DNA of 64,000 bases from Photobacterium arenosum (GTDB lineage: Bacteria; Pseudomonadota; Gammaproteobacteria; Enterobacterales; Vibrionaceae): the NCBI RefSeq assembly GCF_014841115.1, contig NZ_JACYTP010000004.1, positions 331,004-395,003 on the forward strand, read 5' to 3'. The notes beneath the pieces are model-generated. The model had not been told where the DNA came from. It did not search any database and worked only from the letters and a program-made list of their open reading frames with translations. Within the stretch, counting starts at the first letter, position 1; the number at the start of each line of letters is the position of its first letter. Positions 61,786 through 64,000 of the stretch are shown in pieces. The translations under genes and the position numbers were made by a program.

Positions 61786-63759
61786 ATGAGCCGAAGCTTA
61801 ACCACCCTTATTGATCTAACTTTTGATTTTGAAGCATTAAGCCAAAAGTACGTTATTTACAAAGCGTCATTGGATAAAAGCATGGGGAAAGTCGATTACG
61901 CAAAGCAATTGAGTTTAGTAGAACGAGCGTCTACGCCCAAAGCGCTTATCCGACATTCTGGCTACCATTGGATTTTGCGCGACAAGCAAGGCAACCCCAA
62001 ACCTGAATCAGCAGAAATCGCCTTCGAACGAGTAGAGTTTGAAGATTGTGACCAGTTGTTATTGGGGCGACTTTTTGTTCGCGCGCTAGGCAAAGTAGCA
62101 CCAAGTATGTTTTTTTCAGGGCTTGGGGAGACGTTTCTTTTTGTCGAGGCTGATAAGTTCTTTGAGCATAGCGTTTATAAATGCTTAAAGTTTGATCTTA
62201 AGGAAAGCGTGCGCTTTAACTCCTTATTTATCGCCATGGATGGGACGACATTTTCTCCAATAGAAACGGTATATAAGCCACCTGGTTACATTGAGAAACA
62301 AGCTAAATTTGAGTTCGATATGGAAAGTGGGCTATTGCGACGTAACCCCAAGGGCAATCTTATCGTGCATAGCCCTGGTAAGAAAAAGTTCACAACAAAT
62401 GCGATCGATATTTCCGGTCAAGAACCAATTTCGCTTCAAAAGACGAAAACTGGTGCCATTTATCAATTCGTTGATCTAATGAATAAGCACTTTTTAGGGG
62501 GCTTAACGCTGCAATTGAAGCCTATCGAGGCAAGCTGGCGTGAACACTACAAAAAGCGCGATGTTGAAAAGGTGTATCAGCGTATCTATCAAGTTATCAA
62601 TGATGCTGGTGGCCTACAAGTAGCGAATGCGTCGTTAAAACACGATGGCTTTGATAAACTGAAATTACAGCAATGGCCAGTGCTGGTTGAATTTACTGAA
62701 GTGCTAGATATCGATGCCAGAAAACCATTACTTGTGGTTGTAGACAGTGCCGAAGACTATGAAAAGGCAGGATTATCAGATCCCAAATCGAGCTTTTATT
62801 CGTTAGACAGAGTGACGCAAAGCGTGTACAACTCGACGATTACCTCTGTACGCCCAAAATCGAAGGGGAATGAGCTGAGTCCTATTATCGACGCCATTGT
62901 AAAAGAAATCGCGATTAAACAAGAGTGCTTGCAGCACCAGTTTTTAATTCAAGAGTTGGACGGGAACTATTGGTTTGTCGAGAGAGAAGATCCCAAGTAT
63001 CGTGGCCAGGAGCCGATTTTTCATATCTTGAAATGCAACAACGGGACTTTTCATTATGAGCAGCAAGATGAGTTTTACTTTGATGAACTCGGTATTGAAC
63101 TGCCTGAAAAGCAGCGCTATTTTGAAACACTAAATTATGTGATCGACATGGCACAGCAGCCACCTCAAATCTGTACCATTGTTCATGAGGAAATCGCGGC
63201 CATTCCTGATGCGGCCAAACTCTTTGAGGTGCTTGACCACCTAAAGAACAGCAATCAACACGGTATAAGCCGAGAGTTCATCGATCAGTTCCTATCGGGC
63301 TCAGCTTATCTCGCCGATCCAATCGCTGACAAACTGATGTTCATGTTGGAAACACACCCTTTACAGCAAGAGTTTTTCAAAGAAGACCTTAAAAGCGCAC
63401 AAATTGGGTATCGCTCGACAGCAGAGCAAGCACTCATTGATGGTTACTTTGAAGAAACCGGTGTGATGCTCAATTACTCGTTGAAAGGTGAGCACAACGA
63501 ATACCTTGAAGCTTTAACTGGGCATTTTTATGATGCTGAACACTCCGCTTATTTTGTTGGAAGTGAAAAGGGTGGCTTTAAGTTTAGCCGAGGGCAGTTC
63601 AATCACCTGAGATACCTCGAAGGTCCTGAATACCTGAAGCAAGTCTGTTTGGAATTGACCAAAAGCTACTTTGTTCGTAACAAGCTTGCCACGGTAAAGC
63701 CGTTTCCGTTTAAGTACTTATCTGAATGTAAAGATAGGGCGAGGTATGACAACGATTAG
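61786..63759 (+). CDS. Unknown 657-residue partner of helicase-nuclease
   Basis: Starts at ATG 61786, eight bases after GGAG, just past the helicase stop, so the two are one operon (a GTG at 61777 is a less likely start). No family is recognised. The protein is soluble, mixed alpha/beta, without signal peptide or membrane segments. A central stretch (about 310-390: KPLLVVVDSAEDYEKAG, VTQSVYNSTITS, SPIIDAIVKEIAIKQECLQH) faintly recalls a MID/PIWI-like layout, but no catalytic DEDX set is visible, so this is only a hypothesis. The constant pairing with a helicase-nuclease would suggest a recognition or effector subunit. Confidence 0.7.
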   Translation: MSRSLTTLIDLTFDFEALSQKYVIYKASLDKSMGKVDYAKQLSLVERASTPKALIRHSGYHWILRDKQGNPKPESAEIAFERVEFEDCDQLLLGRLFVRALGKVAPSMFFSGLGETFLFVEADKFFEHSVYKCLKFDLKESVRFNSLFIAMDGTTFSPIETVYKPPGYIEKQAKFEFDMESGLLRRNPKGNLIVHSPGKKKFTTNAIDISGQEPISLQKTKTGAIYQFVDLMNKHFLGGLTLQLKPIEASWREHYKKRDVEKVYQRIYQVINDAGGLQVANASLKHDGFDKLKLQQWPVLVEFTEVLDIDARKPLLVVVDSAEDYEKAGLSDPKSSFYSLDRVTQSVYNSTITSVRPKSKGNELSPIIDAIVKEIAIKQECLQHQFLIQELDGNYWFVEREDPKYRGQEPIFHILKCNNGTFHYEQQDEFYFDELGIELPEKQRYFETLNYVIDMAQQPPQICTIVHEEIAAIPDAAKLFEVLDHLKNSNQHGISREFIDQFLSGSAYLADPIADKLMFMLETHPLQQEFFKEDLKSAQIGYRSTAEQALIDGYFEETGVMLNYSLKGEHNEYLEALTGHFYDAEHSAYFVGSEKGGFKFSRGQFNHLRYLEGPEYLKQVCLELTKSYFVRNKLATVKPFPFKYLSECKDRARYDND

Positions 63760-63920
63760 GTAACCATGATGCCTTAGCTAAAGACCGCACTGAGCCGTTT
63801 GTGTAGTGGTCAACTAATTCCGGACAGTAAATTCTTGACCGCAGAGAAGGGCGAAATAAATCATGGCTAGCGTTATTTGTATTAGTTCTGACTAGATCTG
63901 ACACTTCAATTTGAAATGAA

Positions 63921-63984
63921 GAGAGTTACCCACTTTGATTAAAGGTGCTGAATCCGTAATCAAAGACAATAAGAGGTAACTCTC
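63921..63984 (+). repeat. Nested inverted repeats before the transposase start
   Basis: GAGAGTTACC (63921-63930) pairs with GGTAACTCTC (63975-63984), and inside it CTTTGATTA (63933-63941) pairs with TAATCAAAG (63957-63965). The outer arm ends at the ATG of the following frame and contains its ribosome site region, so the hairpin could limit transposase translation. Confidence 0.75.
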
Positions 63985-64000
63985 ATGCTTCATACTAGCA
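63985..64000 (+). mobile_element. Start of probable IS481-family transposase (cut by window end)
   Basis: ATG at 63985, preceded by AAGAGG, encodes MLHTS before the window ends. Vibrionaceae IS481-family transposases commonly begin with this sequence, and the nested hairpin just upstream supports an insertion sequence. Only five codons are visible, so the assignment is tentative. Confidence 0.45.

Overview
The window looks like a chromosomal segment from a gammaproteobacterium of the family Vibrionaceae. Its backbone is the housekeeping set serB, a two-PilZ-domain protein, radA, a small PilZ protein, ettA, slt, trpR and yjjX, in an arrangement typical of Vibrio and Photobacterium. The moderate to high GC of the backbone and siderophore genes would suit Photobacterium or a relative, but the genus cannot be fixed from sequence reading alone. 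Accessory blocks with visibly different base composition are inserted between backbone genes.

Layout. (1) 0.1-1.1 kb: serB. (2) 1.2-6.8 kb: small accessory genes (YgjV-like membrane protein, GNAT acetyltransferase, PhzF-like protein, divergent LysR regulator and MFS exporter, GST-like protein). (3) 6.9-10.9 kb: PilZ protein and radA. (4) 11.0-16.4 kb: an AT-rich, tightly packed operon encoding a haem-oxygenase-like diiron oxygenase (HDO) fused to a cupin, a Rieske ferredoxin, an MFS transporter, an ATP-grasp ligase, a plant-type [2Fe-2S] ferredoxin and a YbaK-like deacylase, with a convergent Lrp/AsnC regulator. The HDO-cupin fusion matches the domain order of SznF, the N-nitrosating enzyme of streptozotocin biosynthesis, so this is probably an uncharacterised pathway for an N-oxidised or N-N-bonded amino acid product. 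(5) 16.7-22.4 kb: PilZ, ettA, slt, trpR, yjjX. (6) 22.5-27.8 kb: an S24-like repressor, an ammonium transporter with NtrC sites and a sigma-54 promoter, and an MscS-type channel.

(7) 27.9-54.4 kb: a complete catechol siderophore locus: phosphopantetheinyl transferase, MFS exporter, TonB-dependent receptor, 2,3-dihydroxybenzoate (DHB) genes entC, entE, entB and entA, two NRPSs (C-A-T and dock-C-A-T-E-C-T), a free-standing adenylation enzyme, a divergent ABC importer (binding protein versus two permeases and an ATPase), a DAHP synthase feeding chorismate supply, and a ViuB-type reductase. Fur-box-like sites flank several of these genes. The overall logic resembles the vanchrobactin locus, but the NRPS layout differs: the last module has no A domain of its own, the free A enzyme presumably loads it in trans, and no thioesterase is visible.

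(8) 54.5-64.0 kb: an AT-richer mobile or defence island. It holds a 47-residue Ala-rich protein, a HicA-like toxin coupled to a 749-residue ankyrin-repeat protein, a BrxR/CapW-like WYL repressor, and a divergent two-gene operon of an SF2 helicase with a C-terminal PD-(D/E)XK-like nuclease plus a 657-residue protein of unknown family. The window ends at the first codons of a probable IS481-family transposase. Regions 4 and 8 are the best candidates for undescribed systems; the NRPS arrangement in region 7 is the next most unusual.
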